Below, in pieces: positions 28,580 to 37,423 of a stretch of 64,000 nt of DNA. The translations under genes and the position numbers were made by a program. The DNA is from Paenibacillus tyrphae (lineage in GTDB: Bacteria > Bacillota > Bacilli > Paenibacillales > NBRC-103111). The notes beneath the pieces were generated by a model. The model was not told where the DNA came from. It ran no database searches and was given only the letters and a program-made list of their open reading frames with translations. Location: NCBI RefSeq assembly GCF_024158745.1, contig NZ_JAMZAW010000003.1, forward strand, positions 124,001-188,000, written 5' to 3'. Every line of letters begins with the position of its first letter. The first letter of the stretch is position 1.

Positions 28580-28628
28580 CGTGTGTCAGGCTACAGTTTC
28601 CGACAAAAGTTTGACAGTGCCGCTATGC

Positions 28629-28676
28629 AAAAGACCGCTCCGCTCCGGGAGAAACGCCGGATAGCGGAACGGTCTT
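28629..28676 (-). terminator. Terminator after hemB
   Basis: A 14-bp stem with one mismatch (28631-28644 with 28663-28676) is followed on the minus strand by TTTT. It lies 27 bp past hemB and splits the heme genes into two transcripts. Confidence 0.82.
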
Positions 28677-28703
28677 CATCATCATCGCGTATCGTGGCGG
28701 CAG

Positions 28704-29696
28704 TTAGTTCCGGAGCCAGCGAGCGATATCTTTGGCAAAATAAGTAATGATCATGTCGGCGCCAGCCCGCTTAAATCCGGTCATCGTCTCCAGAACGATC
28801 GATTTCTCGTCGACCCAACCCTGCATGGCGGCAGCCTTAACCAAGGAATATTCCCCGCTGACGTTATACACCACGAGCGGCAGGTTAAAATTGTCGCGGA
28901 GCTCGCGGATGACGTCCATATAGGCGAGAGCCGGTTTGACCATCAGCATGTCCGCGCCTTCGGCTACGTCGGATTCCGCTTCGCGCAGCGCTTCCCGCAC
29001 GTTGGCCGGGTCCATTTGGTACGTTTTGCGGTCCCCGAACTGCGGCGTGGAATGTGCCGCTTCGCGGAACGGGCCGTAGAACGACGAAGCGTACTTCACG
29101 GAGTACGACATGATCGGCACCTGCTCGTAGCCGGCTTCGTCAAGTCCTTGACGGATTGCATAAACGAAGCCGTCCATCATGTTCGACGGCGCGATAATGT
29201 CGGCGCCGGCTTCCGCCTGCGACACCGCTGTTTTGACCAGCAGTTCCAGCGACTCATCGTTCAACACCTCGGCGCGGCCTTTGGCCTCATCGTAGTGGAC
29301 GACGCCGCAGTGGCCGTGGTCCATAAACTGGCACAGGCACGTATCGGCAACAATAAGCAGCTCCGGAGCCCATGTTTTGATTAGACGCGACGCTTGTTGA
29401 ACGACGCCGTTCGGATCGTAGGCCGAGCTGGCATGCGCGTCTTTCTCGTGCGGAACACCGAAGAGTACAATGGCCTGAAGACCCAGGTCGACGATTTCGC
29501 GGATTTCCTCTTCAAGCCGGTCAAGCGAGAAATGGTAGACGCCCGGCATCGAGCTGATTTCTTCCTTAATATTCGTTCCGTGCGTCACAAATATCGGATA
29601 GAGCAGATCGTGCAGCGTAACGGTATGCTCCCGGACCAAATTCCGAAGCGCAGCCGAGCTGCGCAATCGCCGGTTTCGAACAAGTGGAAAACTCAT
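28704..29696 (-). CDS. hemB: Delta-aminolevulinic acid dehydratase (porphobilinogen synthase)
   Basis: The protein has 330 residues. The zinc-site Cys cluster is [15 protein letters not shown], and Schiff-base lysines lie in [16 protein letters not shown] and [14 protein letters not shown]. It condenses two 5-aminolevulinate molecules to porphobilinogen. GAAGGAGGAA precedes ATG 29696 and overlaps the end of the cobA-hemD gene, which is only 3 bp away. It is the last gene of the hemA transcript. Confidence 0.98.
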   Translation of the reverse strand: MSFPLVRNRRLRSSAALRNLVREHTVTLHDLLYPIFVTHGTNIKEEISSMPGVYHFSLDRLEEEIREIVDLGLQAIVLFGVPHEKDAHASSAYDPNGVVQQASRLIKTWAPELLIVADTCLCQFMDHGHCGVVHYDEAKGRAEVLNDESLELLVKTAVSQAEAGADIIAPSNMMDGFVYAIRQGLDEAGYEQVPIMSYSVKYASSFYGPFREAAHSTPQFGDRKTYQMDPANVREALREAESDVAEGADMLMVKPALAYMDVIRELRDNFNLPLVVYNVSGEYSLVKAAAMQGWVDEKSIVLETMTGFKRAGADMIITYFAKDIARWLRN

Positions 29697-29699
29697 GGT

Positions 29700-31235
29700 T
29701 TATTCCTCCTTCTCGTATAAGCACTGAACCAGGGAAGCAACGGTCGCTTCCTTGGCTACATAATCGACCTTAAGTCCCGCTTCCTGCGCGGTTGCCGCCG
29801 TTCTCGGACCGATACAAGCGATCTTACATCCCTGCAGCAGCTTGAGCGGTTCCGTCTCGCCAAGCTCCTGCAGCGCGCGCAGCAAATTTGTAACCGTCGA
29901 GGAACTGGTAAAAGTAACGATATGCAGCATGTTTTGCTTCAGCAGCCCAATAATCTCAGAACCGCCCTCGGTATCCAGCACCGTTTCGTAGATATCGATT
30001 TTGGTTACGTTCAAGCCACGCTCCCGCAATTGTTCGGGCAAATACGCTCTGGCGATATCCGCCGTCGCAAGCAGCACATTCTGCCCCGGGCAAAGCTCGG
30101 GGGCGATGGCGTCCAGCAAAGCGTCCCCGTCGAATTCAGAAGGGACGACCTCTGCCAGCAATCCGTACTGCGCTAAAGCAGCCGCCGTTTTCGGACCGAC
30201 AGCCGCCAAGCGGGCATTCCCTAATGCCCGAATGTCGAGCCGCAGCTCCCGCAGCCGCTCCATAAAAAATTCGACGCCGTTCGCACTCGTGAACAGCACC
30301 CAATCAAAGGAGGAAAGGCGTTTCAACGCTTCGTCCCGCGCCGCTTGCGCTTCCGGACGGGAAGGTGGCCGGGTACGGATCACCGGAAATTCCACGGCTT
30401 CCCCGCCAAGCTCGTCGATTTGCGAGGACAGCTCGCTCGCCTGACTGCGCGCGCGGGTAACCAGAATACGCCGGCCGAACAACGGTTTGCTTTCGAACCA
30501 GGCCAGCTTGTCGCGCAGCTTGACCACTTCGCCGACAATGGTGACGGCCGGGGACTGGAAGCCTGCCGCTCTTACCTTGTCGACAATATCCGTTAACGTA
30601 CCCGCCAGCGTCTCCTGCTCCATCCAAGTTCCCCACCGGATTAGAGCGACCGGCGTTTGCGGCGATTTTCCTCCGCGGATCAGCTCCGTGCAGATCTGCT
30701 CCAGATTGGCGACCCCCATCAAAAAGATCAACGTGCCGGAGGCTTGCGCCAAGTTATCCCAATTCACTTGGGAGTACGTTTTATTCTTATATTCATGACC
30801 GGTTACGATCGAAAAGGACGAAGTAAAATCACGGTGCGTCACCGGGATACCTGCATAAGCGGGGACGGCGATCGCGGACGTGATGCCGGGCACGATCTCG
30901 AAGCGGATTCCGTGCTCCGCGAGCAGTTCCGCTTCTTCGCCTACGCGCCCGAATACGCTCGGATCTCCGCCTTTGAGCCGGGTCACCGTTTTTCCTTGCA
31001 GCGCCAAATCGACGAGCAAGCGGCTGATCTCCTCCTGCTTCATCATATGTTTGTCCGGCAGTTTGCCGACAAAAATTTTCTCTGCCCCTGCTTTCATATG
31101 TTTGAGCAGACGGGGGCTGGCCAGCCGGTCATAGACAACCACGTCGGCTCGCTGAATCGCTTCTAAGCCTCTCAGCGTAATCAGCTTCGGATCTCCCGGT
31201 CCGGCACCGACAAGATAAACGACACCCTTGTTCAC
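29700..31235 (-). CDS. Fused uroporphyrinogen-III C-methyltransferase / uroporphyrinogen-III synthase
   Basis: The protein has 511 residues, starting at GTG 31235 after GGGGAG. Residues about 1-250 are a CobA/SUMT domain (VYLVGAGPGDPKLITLRG, RLKGGDPSVFGRVGEE, VPGITSAIAVPAYAGIPVTH). Residues about 255-511 are a HemD domain (RRILVTRARSQASELSSQI, FDWVLFTSANGVEFF, TFTSSSTVTNLL, IGPRTAATA). HemD closes the ring to uroporphyrinogen III; CobA methylates the product towards sirohaem and corrinoids. One polypeptide therefore sits at the heme/sirohaem branch point. Such fusions are known in Bacillota. Confidence 0.95.
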   Translation of the reverse strand: MNKGVVYLVGAGPGDPKLITLRGLEAIQRADVVVYDRLASPRLLKHMKAGAEKIFVGKLPDKHMMKQEEISRLLVDLALQGKTVTRLKGGDPSVFGRVGEEAELLAEHGIRFEIVPGITSAIAVPAYAGIPVTHRDFTSSFSIVTGHEYKNKTYSQVNWDNLAQASGTLIFLMGVANLEQICTELIRGGKSPQTPVALIRWGTWMEQETLAGTLTDIVDKVRAAGFQSPAVTIVGEVVKLRDKLAWFESKPLFGRRILVTRARSQASELSSQIDELGGEAVEFPVIRTRPPSRPEAQAARDEALKRLSSFDWVLFTSANGVEFFMERLRELRLDIRALGNARLAAVGPKTAAALAQYGLLAEVVPSEFDGDALLDAIAPELCPGQNVLLATADIARAYLPEQLRERGLNVTKIDIYETVLDTEGGSEIIGLLKQNMLHIVTFTSSSTVTNLLRALQELGETEPLKLLQGCKIACIGPRTAATAQEAGLKVDYVAKEATVASLVQCLYEKEE

Positions 31236-31248
31236 AACCGCTTCTCCC

Positions 31249-32184
31249 CTATTCTTCAGCTAATGCAAGCAGTTCCGCAGCACCTTTCGCAATCAATGCT
31301 TCCGCCAGTTGCAGACCCAATTGCTGCGGATCGTCTCCGGTCATCGTCTCTTTCAACACCCGCTTGCCATCCGGCGATCCGACCATGCCGGTCAGTACAA
31401 TAGACGGGCCGCTTCCTTCCGTCAAATGCGCGTGAGCGCCGATCGGCACTTGGCAGCCGCCGTTCAAACGGCCCAGGAAGCTGCGCTCCGCGGCAACGGC
31501 AACGGCCGTCGGCTCGTGCTTGTACTTGGACAACAAGTCGAGCACGAACTCGTTATCGCTACGGCATTCGATGCATAATGCGCCTTGTCCGACCGCCGGC
31601 AGGCACAACTCCGGTGGCAGGTAAGCGCTGATGCGGTCCTGCCAACCGATCCGATGCAGTCCGGCGGCGGCGAGCAGGATGGCATCGAAGCCTTCTGTCT
31701 CCAGCTTGCGCAGCCGCGAGTCGATATTGCCGCGGATCGATTCGATCTGCAAGTCGGGACGGTAATGCTGCAACTGGGAAGCCCGGCGCAGGCTGCTGGT
31801 TCCGACCTTGGCGCCCTGAGGCAAGTCATCGAGCCCGCGGCCGTCTCGCGTGATCAAGCAGTCGCGCGGATCTTCCCGCAGAGGAACGGCGCCGACCATA
31901 AGTCCTTCGGGCAGTTCGAAGGGCATATCCTTCATGCTGTGTACCGCGAGATCGATTTCGCCGTCAAGCAGCGCCTGCTCGATTTCTTTCACGAACAGGC
32001 CCTTGCCGCCGACTTTCGAAAGCGTAACGTCCAGGATGCGGTCGCCCTTGGTGACGATTTTTTTCAGCTCGAATTCGGCTTCGATGTCGTGCCGCTTGCA
32101 AAGCTCGCGCAGGTGATCAATCACCTGTCCGGTTTGCGTCAAAGCAAGCGCGCTTTGTCTGGTGCCTACTACGATGGTGCGCAT
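31249..32184 (-). CDS. hemC: Porphobilinogen deaminase (hydroxymethylbilane synthase)
   Basis: A 311-residue protein from ATG 32184 ([19 protein letters not shown]). TTG 32196 has slightly better ribosome-site spacing and is an alternative. Motifs: [31 protein letters not shown], and [11 protein letters not shown] with the cysteine that carries the dipyrromethane cofactor. It polymerises four porphobilinogens to hydroxymethylbilane. It lies between the sirohaem gene and cobA-hemD. Confidence 0.96.
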   Translation of the reverse strand: MRTIVVGTRQSALALTQTGQVIDHLRELCKRHDIEAEFELKKIVTKGDRILDVTLSKVGGKGLFVKEIEQALLDGEIDLAVHSMKDMPFELPEGLMVGAVPLREDPRDCLITRDGRGLDDLPQGAKVGTSSLRRASQLQHYRPDLQIESIRGNIDSRLRKLETEGFDAILLAAAGLHRIGWQDRISAYLPPELCLPAVGQGALCIECRSDNEFVLDLLSKYKHEPTAVAVAAERSFLGRLNGGCQVPIGAHAHLTEGSGPSIVLTGMVGSPDGKRVLKETMTGDDPQQLGLQLAEALIAKGAAELLALAEE

Positions 32185-32255
32185 GCGTGAAGTCAACCCC
32201 TTATCTTCTCCCTGCAAAGTCGGAAGTGCTGTATTCTCTATGTACTACTGTATAC

Positions 32256-33017
32256 TCATTCATATCCCAATTGCCGCGCATGTACACGCAGCCAGTCGCC
32301 GATCGCCTCCATGCCTCCCAGCGTCGGATCTTGCAGCACTCTGCGCGCCAGCTCGGCGCGCAGCTCCGCCGGATCGACCCTGCCGCTTCGCAGCAGCGGC
32401 AGGAGCTCCCACTCCAGCATGCTGCGGAACAGCTCCTGCCGCTCGCCCGTTTCCGGGACGGCCTGCTGTACGATGCCGCGCAGTTCATGGAGCAGCTCTA
32501 CGTACGGCGCATACTCTTCGCCGAACGCTTCCTCCAGCCTGCGGCGCAGCACCGCGGCTAAACCAGGGCTCGCGCCTGCGGTGGACACCGCAAGCGTCAA
32601 CCGTCCCCGCCGCACCGCGGCAGGGACGAGAAAACCGCCGCCGGCCCCGTCATCGGCCGCGTTCGCGAACTTGCCGAGCGCCTCGGCCTCGGCGCAGACT
32701 TGCGCGTTCACCGACGCATCGTCGGTGGCCGCGAACACCAGCCGCGCCTCGGCCAGCGCGGTCAGCCCGGGCGCGTACCGCTCGCGCAGCGCTCGCACCA
32801 CGCCCGAGGCCGCCCACGCTTCCAGCTGCGGCGTAAAAACGGGGCTCACGACGGTGACGCGAGCCCCCGCCTCCAGGAGCGCGCGTGCCTTGCGCTCCGC
32901 CACTCGGCCGCCGCCGATAACGGCGCAAGGCCGGCCTTCAAGATCGAGCATAGCGGGATAGTAGGATTTGACGCCGGGGGACGGCCCCGAGAGCCTTCCT
33001 TCGCCAGCTTTCGTCAT
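32256..33017 (-). CDS. Precorrin-2 dehydrogenase / sirohydrochlorin ferrochelatase-type protein
   Basis: The protein has 253 residues. An N-terminal NAD-binding fold (CAVIGGGRVAERKARALLEAG) is followed by FAATDDASVNAQVCAEAEA and the STAGASPGLAAVLRRRLEE motif of the Met8/CysG N-terminal family. It is predicted to oxidise precorrin-2 to sirohydrochlorin and possibly add iron. With the CobA domain two genes downstream it makes a sirohaem branch. The stretch 32560-32960 is visibly richer in GC than its neighbours. GAGGGGG precedes ATG 33017. Confidence 0.9.
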   Translation of the reverse strand: MTKAGEGRLSGPSPGVKSYYPAMLDLEGRPCAVIGGGRVAERKARALLEAGARVTVVSPVFTPQLEAWAASGVVRALRERYAPGLTALAEARLVFAATDDASVNAQVCAEAEALGKFANAADDGAGGGFLVPAAVRRGRLTLAVSTAGASPGLAAVLRRRLEEAFGEEYAPYVELLHELRGIVQQAVPETGERQELFRSMLEWELLPLLRSGRVDPAELRAELARRVLQDPTLGGMEAIGDWLRVHARQLGYE

Positions 33018-33030
33018 TTCCTACGCCCCC

Positions 33031-33855
33031 TCAATACCATTGGTGGAAGTTCGAATATTGGTTAGCCAACAAAAAGTTGAGCAGCGTAATGACGAACGCG
33101 GCCAAATTCCACAACGCCAGCCGGTTGCCTGCCGCTTTCATCACCAACCGTTGAAACAAATAAAAAATATAGGCCAACAGCACGAACCAGGAATTCAGCA
33201 CCTTCGGATCAAAGAACAGCATGAAATCGCCCTCAAGCGCGATCCAGACAATCCCAAGCGACAGCGTAAGCAGCAATAACGGAGCTCCGATGACGACGGA
33301 AACAAACGCATAACGATCCGTATTCTCCAAGCTCGGCAGCCGCAGCATTTGCTGCGACCACTGCTTTTCCTTCAGCTTGCGGTGCAGAAACAAGTACATG
33401 CCGGAAAAAATGGCGGATACGACGAATGCCGCATAGCCGGAAACCGCCAGCGTGATATGAATGAATAAAAGCTCGTCGTTAATGTTCCAATGCGCCAAGG
33501 TCGGCGCCAGTCCCGGCCGGCTGAAGACGTTAAGCGCAAACGTCGCGAATCCGAACACGTTTACCAAAAACACAAACAGCTCGATCCGGAAAAAGCGGTT
33601 CACGATCAGCGAGACGGTCACAAGCAGCCAAGATAAAATAAAAAGCGTTTCGAACATGGAAAACGCCGACAGCTTGCCGTGCGTGACCAAGCTGTAAATT
33701 AAGTAGGCGGTTTGCAGCACCCATACAAAAGAAAGCAACCCTGTCCCCATCCGTTTTGCACTTCGGTTCGGACCGACAAAGTCCGAGAAGTAAAACAGGA
33801 GGCTCAGGGCATAAATATATAAAATGACATCGTACAACCAGGTTTGAGTGACCAT
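33031..33855 (-). CDS. hemX: HemX/CcsA-type cytochrome assembly membrane protein
   Basis: The protein has 274 residues with about eight membrane segments. It has the CcsA/HemX-family middle region LLFIHITLAVSGYAAFVVSAI. The tryptophan-rich WWD motif of true cytochrome c haem handlers is not obvious. In B. subtilis HemX follows hemA and lowers HemA level. It lies 15 bp after hemA and 13 bp before the sirohaem gene. Confidence 0.88.
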   Translation of the reverse strand: MVTQTWLYDVILYIYALSLLFYFSDFVGPNRSAKRMGTGLLSFVWVLQTAYLIYSLVTHGKLSAFSMFETLFILSWLLVTVSLIVNRFFRIELFVFLVNVFGFATFALNVFSRPGLAPTLAHWNINDELLFIHITLAVSGYAAFVVSAIFSGMYLFLHRKLKEKQWSQQMLRLPSLENTDRYAFVSVVIGAPLLLLTLSLGIVWIALEGDFMLFFDPKVLNSWFVLLAYIFYLFQRLVMKAAGNRLALWNLAAFVITLLNFLLANQYSNFHQWY

Positions 33856-33870
33856 GCTGTTCCTTTCCGG

Positions 33871-35274
33871 TCAAGCTTTGGCCAGAACGTCAAGCGCTTC
33901 GGCAGGCGCCGCGGCCCGCACTTTGGATAGCAGTTCTTCCTTGATCCGATCCTGCGCCGCCTCCGCCTCCTGCTTCCGTACCGCCTGCTCCACCCGTTTT
34001 TGCTCAGCCAAAGGCTCTTCCAAAGCAAAAATTTTCGTGAACATGTCCAGCGCGTCATCCCCGTGACGCTCGGCAGCCATTTCTTTAATGCGGACAATGG
34101 GATCGCGCAGCATCTGATTGACGATGCTTTTCGTTAATTTGCGAATGACCTTCAATTCGTGTTCGTCCAAATCCGGCAGCTTCTTCATCAAGCTGTCCAT
34201 CGTTTCCTCGTGAATCGTGGCCGCTTTGGTCTGCAGCGCTTGAATGACCGGGCTGACGCCCAGCGTTTTCGTCCACTGCTCGAAGGCCGCCATTTCCTCA
34301 CGGATCATTTTCTCAATCTGCACCGCAGCTTTACGCCTCTCTTCCAAATGAGAGTTCACGAGCGATTGAAGATTGTCGATATCGTATAAAAAGACGTTCG
34401 GCATCTCGCCAAGCCGCGGATCGAGGTCTCTCGGAACCGCGATATCGATCATGAACAGCGGTCGCGAACGGCGCCGCTGCAAAATACAGGACACCTGCTC
34501 GGCCGTCAGCACGTAACCGGCGGCTCCGGTGGAGCTGATCACGATGTCGGCTTCTTCCAGGTGCGCCATCAGCCGGTCCATCGTGCTCGCCACGCCCCGG
34601 AACTTGTCCGCCAGCTCTTGCGCCCGGCTGAGCGTCCGGTTCACGACGGTCACTTTGTCCGCTCCGTTCGCGTACAGGTGCTTGACGGTCAACTCGCTCA
34701 TTTTACCCGCGCCGATAATCAACACTTTCTTATGCGCGTAGCTGCCGAAAATACGCTTACCCAGCTCGACGGCCGCATAGCTGACAGACACCGGATTTTC
34801 CCCGATGCCGGTCTCGAAATGGGCCCGTTTGGCCATCGTTACGGCTTGCTTGAACAATGTGTTGAACAAAACGCCGGTCGTCTTCTCGCGCTGAGCCAGC
34901 AGAAACGCGTCCCGAACCTGTCCCAAAATCTGCGTCTCGCCGATGACCATCGAGTCGAGGCCGCTCGTTACGCGGAATAAATGCTCGATCGCCTTCTCGT
35001 TCTCGTAAACGTACAAATGCTCCTGATACTCTCCGCGCGGCACGCCGAACCATTTCTCGATAAAGCCCCGCAAATAATGGGCACAGGGCTGGCGATCGAC
35101 CGCCACGTACAATTCCGTCCGGTTGCAGGTGCCCACGACGACGCACTCCATGACGCTCTTCGTTTCCTTGAGCTCCTTCAGCGCCAGCGGCAAATCCCCT
35201 TCGGCGAATGCAAATTTTTCTCTGATGGACACCGGTGCTGTGCGATAATTTAAACCCGCCACGACGATATGCAT
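33871..35274 (-). CDS. hemA: Glutamyl-tRNA reductase
   Basis: A 467-residue protein from ATG 35274 (MHIVVAGLNYRTAPVSIREK), preceded by AGGTGA; GTG 35283 also has a possible site. The catalytic Cys50 lies in GTCNRTELYV. GETQILGQVRDAF and the NADPH fold VLIIGAGKMSELTVKHL are present. The C-terminal tail after about residue 410 is longer and more Ala/Glu-rich than usual. It reduces Glu-tRNA to glutamate-1-semialdehyde, the regulated entry step of the pathway. It is the first gene of the first heme transcript. Confidence 0.97.
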   Translation of the reverse strand: MHIVVAGLNYRTAPVSIREKFAFAEGDLPLALKELKETKSVMECVVVGTCNRTELYVAVDRQPCAHYLRGFIEKWFGVPRGEYQEHLYVYENEKAIEHLFRVTSGLDSMVIGETQILGQVRDAFLLAQREKTTGVLFNTLFKQAVTMAKRAHFETGIGENPVSVSYAAVELGKRIFGSYAHKKVLIIGAGKMSELTVKHLYANGADKVTVVNRTLSRAQELADKFRGVASTMDRLMAHLEEADIVISSTGAAGYVLTAEQVSCILQRRRSRPLFMIDIAVPRDLDPRLGEMPNVFLYDIDNLQSLVNSHLEERRKAAVQIEKMIREEMAAFEQWTKTLGVSPVIQALQTKAATIHEETMDSLMKKLPDLDEHELKVIRKLTKSIVNQMLRDPIVRIKEMAAERHGDDALDMFTKIFALEEPLAEQKRVEQAVRKQEAEAAQDRIKEELLSKVRAAAPAEALDVLAKA

Positions 35275-35309
35275 CTGGTTCACCTGCCTCCTCCTCGTAA
35301 AGTCAATTT

Positions 35310-35318
35310 ATTATATCA
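35310..35318 (-). promoter_or_regulatory. Extended -10 promoter of hemA
   Basis: TGATATAAT on the minus strand is a TGn-TATAAT extended -10, placing the transcription start about 28 nt before the hemA start. No good -35 is visible. Confidence 0.5.
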
Positions 35319-35408
35319 CACCATGCGGAACAAGTCCGAGTTTTTGCGACAATAATTTTGAAAGTTTTATTACAGGGAAGGGTTTCCATCCCCCTAAATC
35401 CCCCTCAG

Positions 35409-35867
35409 GGTTTTGCGGAGCAAAACCGGCATCGGAAGCAACAGGGACCCCAGGGGACTTGCCCCCTGGACCCCCGAGCTTCGATGCACAGTTGGTGGAG
35501 TGAGCGCTTTTCCTCCTTGTGTTAACCGCCCCTCTCTCCCCTATGGAGAGGGGGCCGGTTAACGCAAGGATACGCTCAATGGCGTGCGGGAACGGGTAAA
35601 GAACGTAGGAGGTGCAGAGACGCGTTTAGGTGCTACTTTGGCGCCGGGATCGCGTCTGTTCAGGAGAGGCCGGCTTCCCTCAGGAAGCGGCCGTCTCCTG
35701 AACACGCTTCACTGCGATGGGCTCGACTCCCACACACTTCGTTGGGAGCGAGCGGCGAACCCCATATCCCACACCGTCACAATCCGCCGAGAACCACTTA
35801 TCATTCCCTAACTTCCCACAACATCCTATCACGCCTCGCTAAAGCGGGCTGTGATCGAAATCACGCC
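35409..35867. other. Hairpin-dense non-coding block between hemA and the next gene
   Basis: In a gap of about 650 bp without a convincing gene, perfect or near-perfect inverted repeats follow one another. GGTTTTGC/GCAAAACC pairs at 35409-35427. A nested stem lies at 35429-35487, its inner part CCAGGGG/CCCCTGG at 35450-35469. A long stem spans 35501-35578, with core GTTAACCG/CGGTTAAC plus CCCCTCTC/GAGAGGGG. GACGCG/CGCGTC pairs at 35619-35656. GTTCAGGAGA/TCTCCTGAAC with an inner GCTTCC/GGAAGC lies at 35658-35703, GCTCG-CTCCCA/TGGGAG-CGAGC at 35721-35753, and GTGAT/ATCAC with GGC/GCC at 35847-35867. This could be a structured RNA, an interspersed repeat element or debris of one; the strand is unknown. 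Short frames inside have no ribosome site. Confidence 0.6.
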
Positions 35868-35933
35868 CTCTCTTGCCTAAGACTGCCATTTTTAGTTTCC
35901 TCCGAAACGCGCAGGCCTATACGACTACCGCGA

Positions 35934-36464
35934 TTATTGCAACAGCTTTTTGCGCAGGAGGTCGGCGATCGCTTTGTCAGATTTCATCAAACGGTCGTTC
36001 TGCGAACCGACAATGTCGGCGCCGCTCGACATCAGTTTGCTGTAGGCCTCGTACAAGTCGGCGTATAGCTTCGAAACGTCTCCGAGGGTCTGAGCCTCTT
36101 CTGCGCGTAAAGGGCGGGAGCCGCCGACCTGGAGGCGCAGCAAATATTGCATGAGCTGGGCGAGCGAATCAAGCTTCGCCAAGCTGGTGTCGCTGTAGGC
36201 AAGCGCCAGATGATCGTGCGCGAATGAAGCCGAGTAAACGGCTTGACGGAGTGCGCTGAGCGAATCGGTATCCTTGAGCTTGCCGGTTTCCTGCAAGTAG
36301 CTGCCGAGCAGCTCCATTTGAAAGAGGGATATTTGATACAGCAGTTTTTCCGCTTTTTCGGGCGGTGCCTTATGGCCGATCAATTCCACGATTTGCAGAA
36401 CGGGCCAGATGATCAGCACGGCTACGATCAGGTACATGAACAGCTTTTTTCTGAATCTTTTCAA
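35934..36464 (-). CDS. Membrane-anchored protein of unknown function
   Basis: A 176-residue protein from TTG 36464, 10 nt after AGGAGG; the upstream open frame has no such site. One N-terminal membrane helix (LFMYLIVAVLIIWPVLQIVEL, about 8-28) is followed by a helical, mostly extracellular domain with no Cys and regular Leu spacing. I do not recognise the family. It lies downstream of speD but behind a terminator, so it probably has its own promoter in the short gap or depends on readthrough. Confidence 0.7.
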   Translation of the reverse strand: MKRFRKKLFMYLIVAVLIIWPVLQIVELIGHKAPPEKAEKLLYQISLFQMELLGSYLQETGKLKDTDSLSALRQAVYSASFAHDHLALAYSDTSLAKLDSLAQLMQYLLRLQVGGSRPLRAEEAQTLGDVSKLYADLYEAYSKLMSSGADIVGSQNDRLMKSDKAIADLLRKKLLQ

Positions 36465-36543
36465 CCCGGGTCCCCCTCCTCTGCCTGCGGCGGACGGACG
36501 CCGCAGGAACCAAGCTCTCTTTGAGAGTGTATGGGCCCGGGGC

Positions 36544-36576
36544 AAAAGAAATAACCACGGAATCATCCGTGGTTAT
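36544..36576 (-). terminator. Terminator after speD
   Basis: ATAACCACGG pairs with CCGTGGTTAT (36551-36560 with 36567-36576, 6-nt loop). On the minus strand TTCTTTT follows. It lies 18 bp past the speD stop. Confidence 0.82.
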
Positions 36577-36593
36577 CGTATATGCGCTTGTAA

Positions 36594-36995
36594 TTATTTT
36601 ACCAATTCAGCTTGCTTCAATGCCGGTGTTTCCACTTGCAGTTCACCCATACCGCGAACCAGTTTCTTCGCGTGAGACACTTCCGGCTTCAGCACGGACA
36701 GCATGTGCTCGATCGCGAGCTGAGGGTCTACCGTCTCGCCGCAAGTATAGCAGTCAAGGGCAGCAAATCCTCTCTCAGGATACGTATGAATGGAGAGATG
36801 ACTTTCCGACAACATGACCAGAACGGTTGCCCCTTGGGGCTCAAATTGTTTGGATTGTACCGACAACACGGTTGCTCCGCATACCTCAGCAGCTTCTACC
36901 ATTTGCGCTTGTAACCATTCAGCATTGTTGAGAAGCTCAAAATCTACTCCCCAAGTGTCTACAGCTACGTGTCTTCCGAAAGTTGAATATTCCAT
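36594..36995 (-). CDS. speD: S-adenosylmethionine decarboxylase proenzyme
   Basis: The protein has 133 residues, typical of the small prokaryotic SpeD class. The self-cleavage site that generates the pyruvoyl group is Glu64-Ser65 in SESHLSIHTYPE, and the conserved DCYTCG follows at 81-86. The enzyme makes decarboxylated SAM, the aminopropyl donor for spermidine. No speE or other polyamine gene is nearby in the window. AAGGGGG precedes ATG 36995. Confidence 0.96.
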   Translation of the reverse strand: MEYSTFGRHVAVDTWGVDFELLNNAEWLQAQMVEAAEVCGATVLSVQSKQFEPQGATVLVMLSESHLSIHTYPERGFAALDCYTCGETVDPQLAIEHMLSVLKPEVSHAKKLVRGMGELQVETPALKQAELVK

Positions 36996-37342
36996 CTTCC
37001 GGTTCCCCCTTCCTAGGAATAAAATGTTTTGAAAATTTCATCCGCTAGGACCTACGTCATTCACTTCCCGAGGGAATAATCTCTCGCAACATTACATGTC
37101 CTGAGTGAATCCTGGTTCCTATTTTGTTTTCAACGAAGATAAAAATAACATCTATTGAACAGAAATGCAACCCTTTTTTTTGCACAGGCCATATTTACCT
37201 GCCCGAGGGCGGCACACAACAATAAATTATGCCCGAAGCCCGCCTGGTGTGTAAGCTGCGAAGTGCCGGATAAGCCCAACTTTTCCGTTTTTTTTTTTGT
37301 TTTTTCCCAAGGCGAAATATACTCTCTGATGCATAAAAATAC
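36996..37342. other. Intergenic region upstream of speD, no gene seen
   Basis: About 350 bp between the terminator of the upstream gene and speD. It has long T-tracts (about 37171-37180 and 37287-37306) and no convincing frame, tRNA or strong hairpin. It must hold the speD promoter, but I see no clear -35/-10 pair. Confidence 0.5.
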
Positions 37343-37385
37343 AAAAAAACTCTTCCCTGCCCTTTGTATGGGCGATCAGGAAGAG
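37343..37385 (-). terminator. Terminator after the conserved 195-residue protein gene
   Basis: CTCTTCC (37350-37356) pairs with GGAAGAG (37379-37385), with an inner GCCC/GGGC stem. Seven T follow on the minus strand. Confidence 0.85.
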
Positions 37386-37423
37386 CTTTTTCCGCTATGA
37401 TCGAGAAGTCTAAAAGATATATG

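Noticed and set aside
35584..35811. A 75-codon frame in the hairpin block
   Set aside because: No ribosome site, Arg/Pro-rich composition, and it crosses several stable stems.
37281..37310. Long T-tracts as a terminator on the plus strand
   Set aside because: No GC stem precedes them and no plus-strand gene ends nearby.
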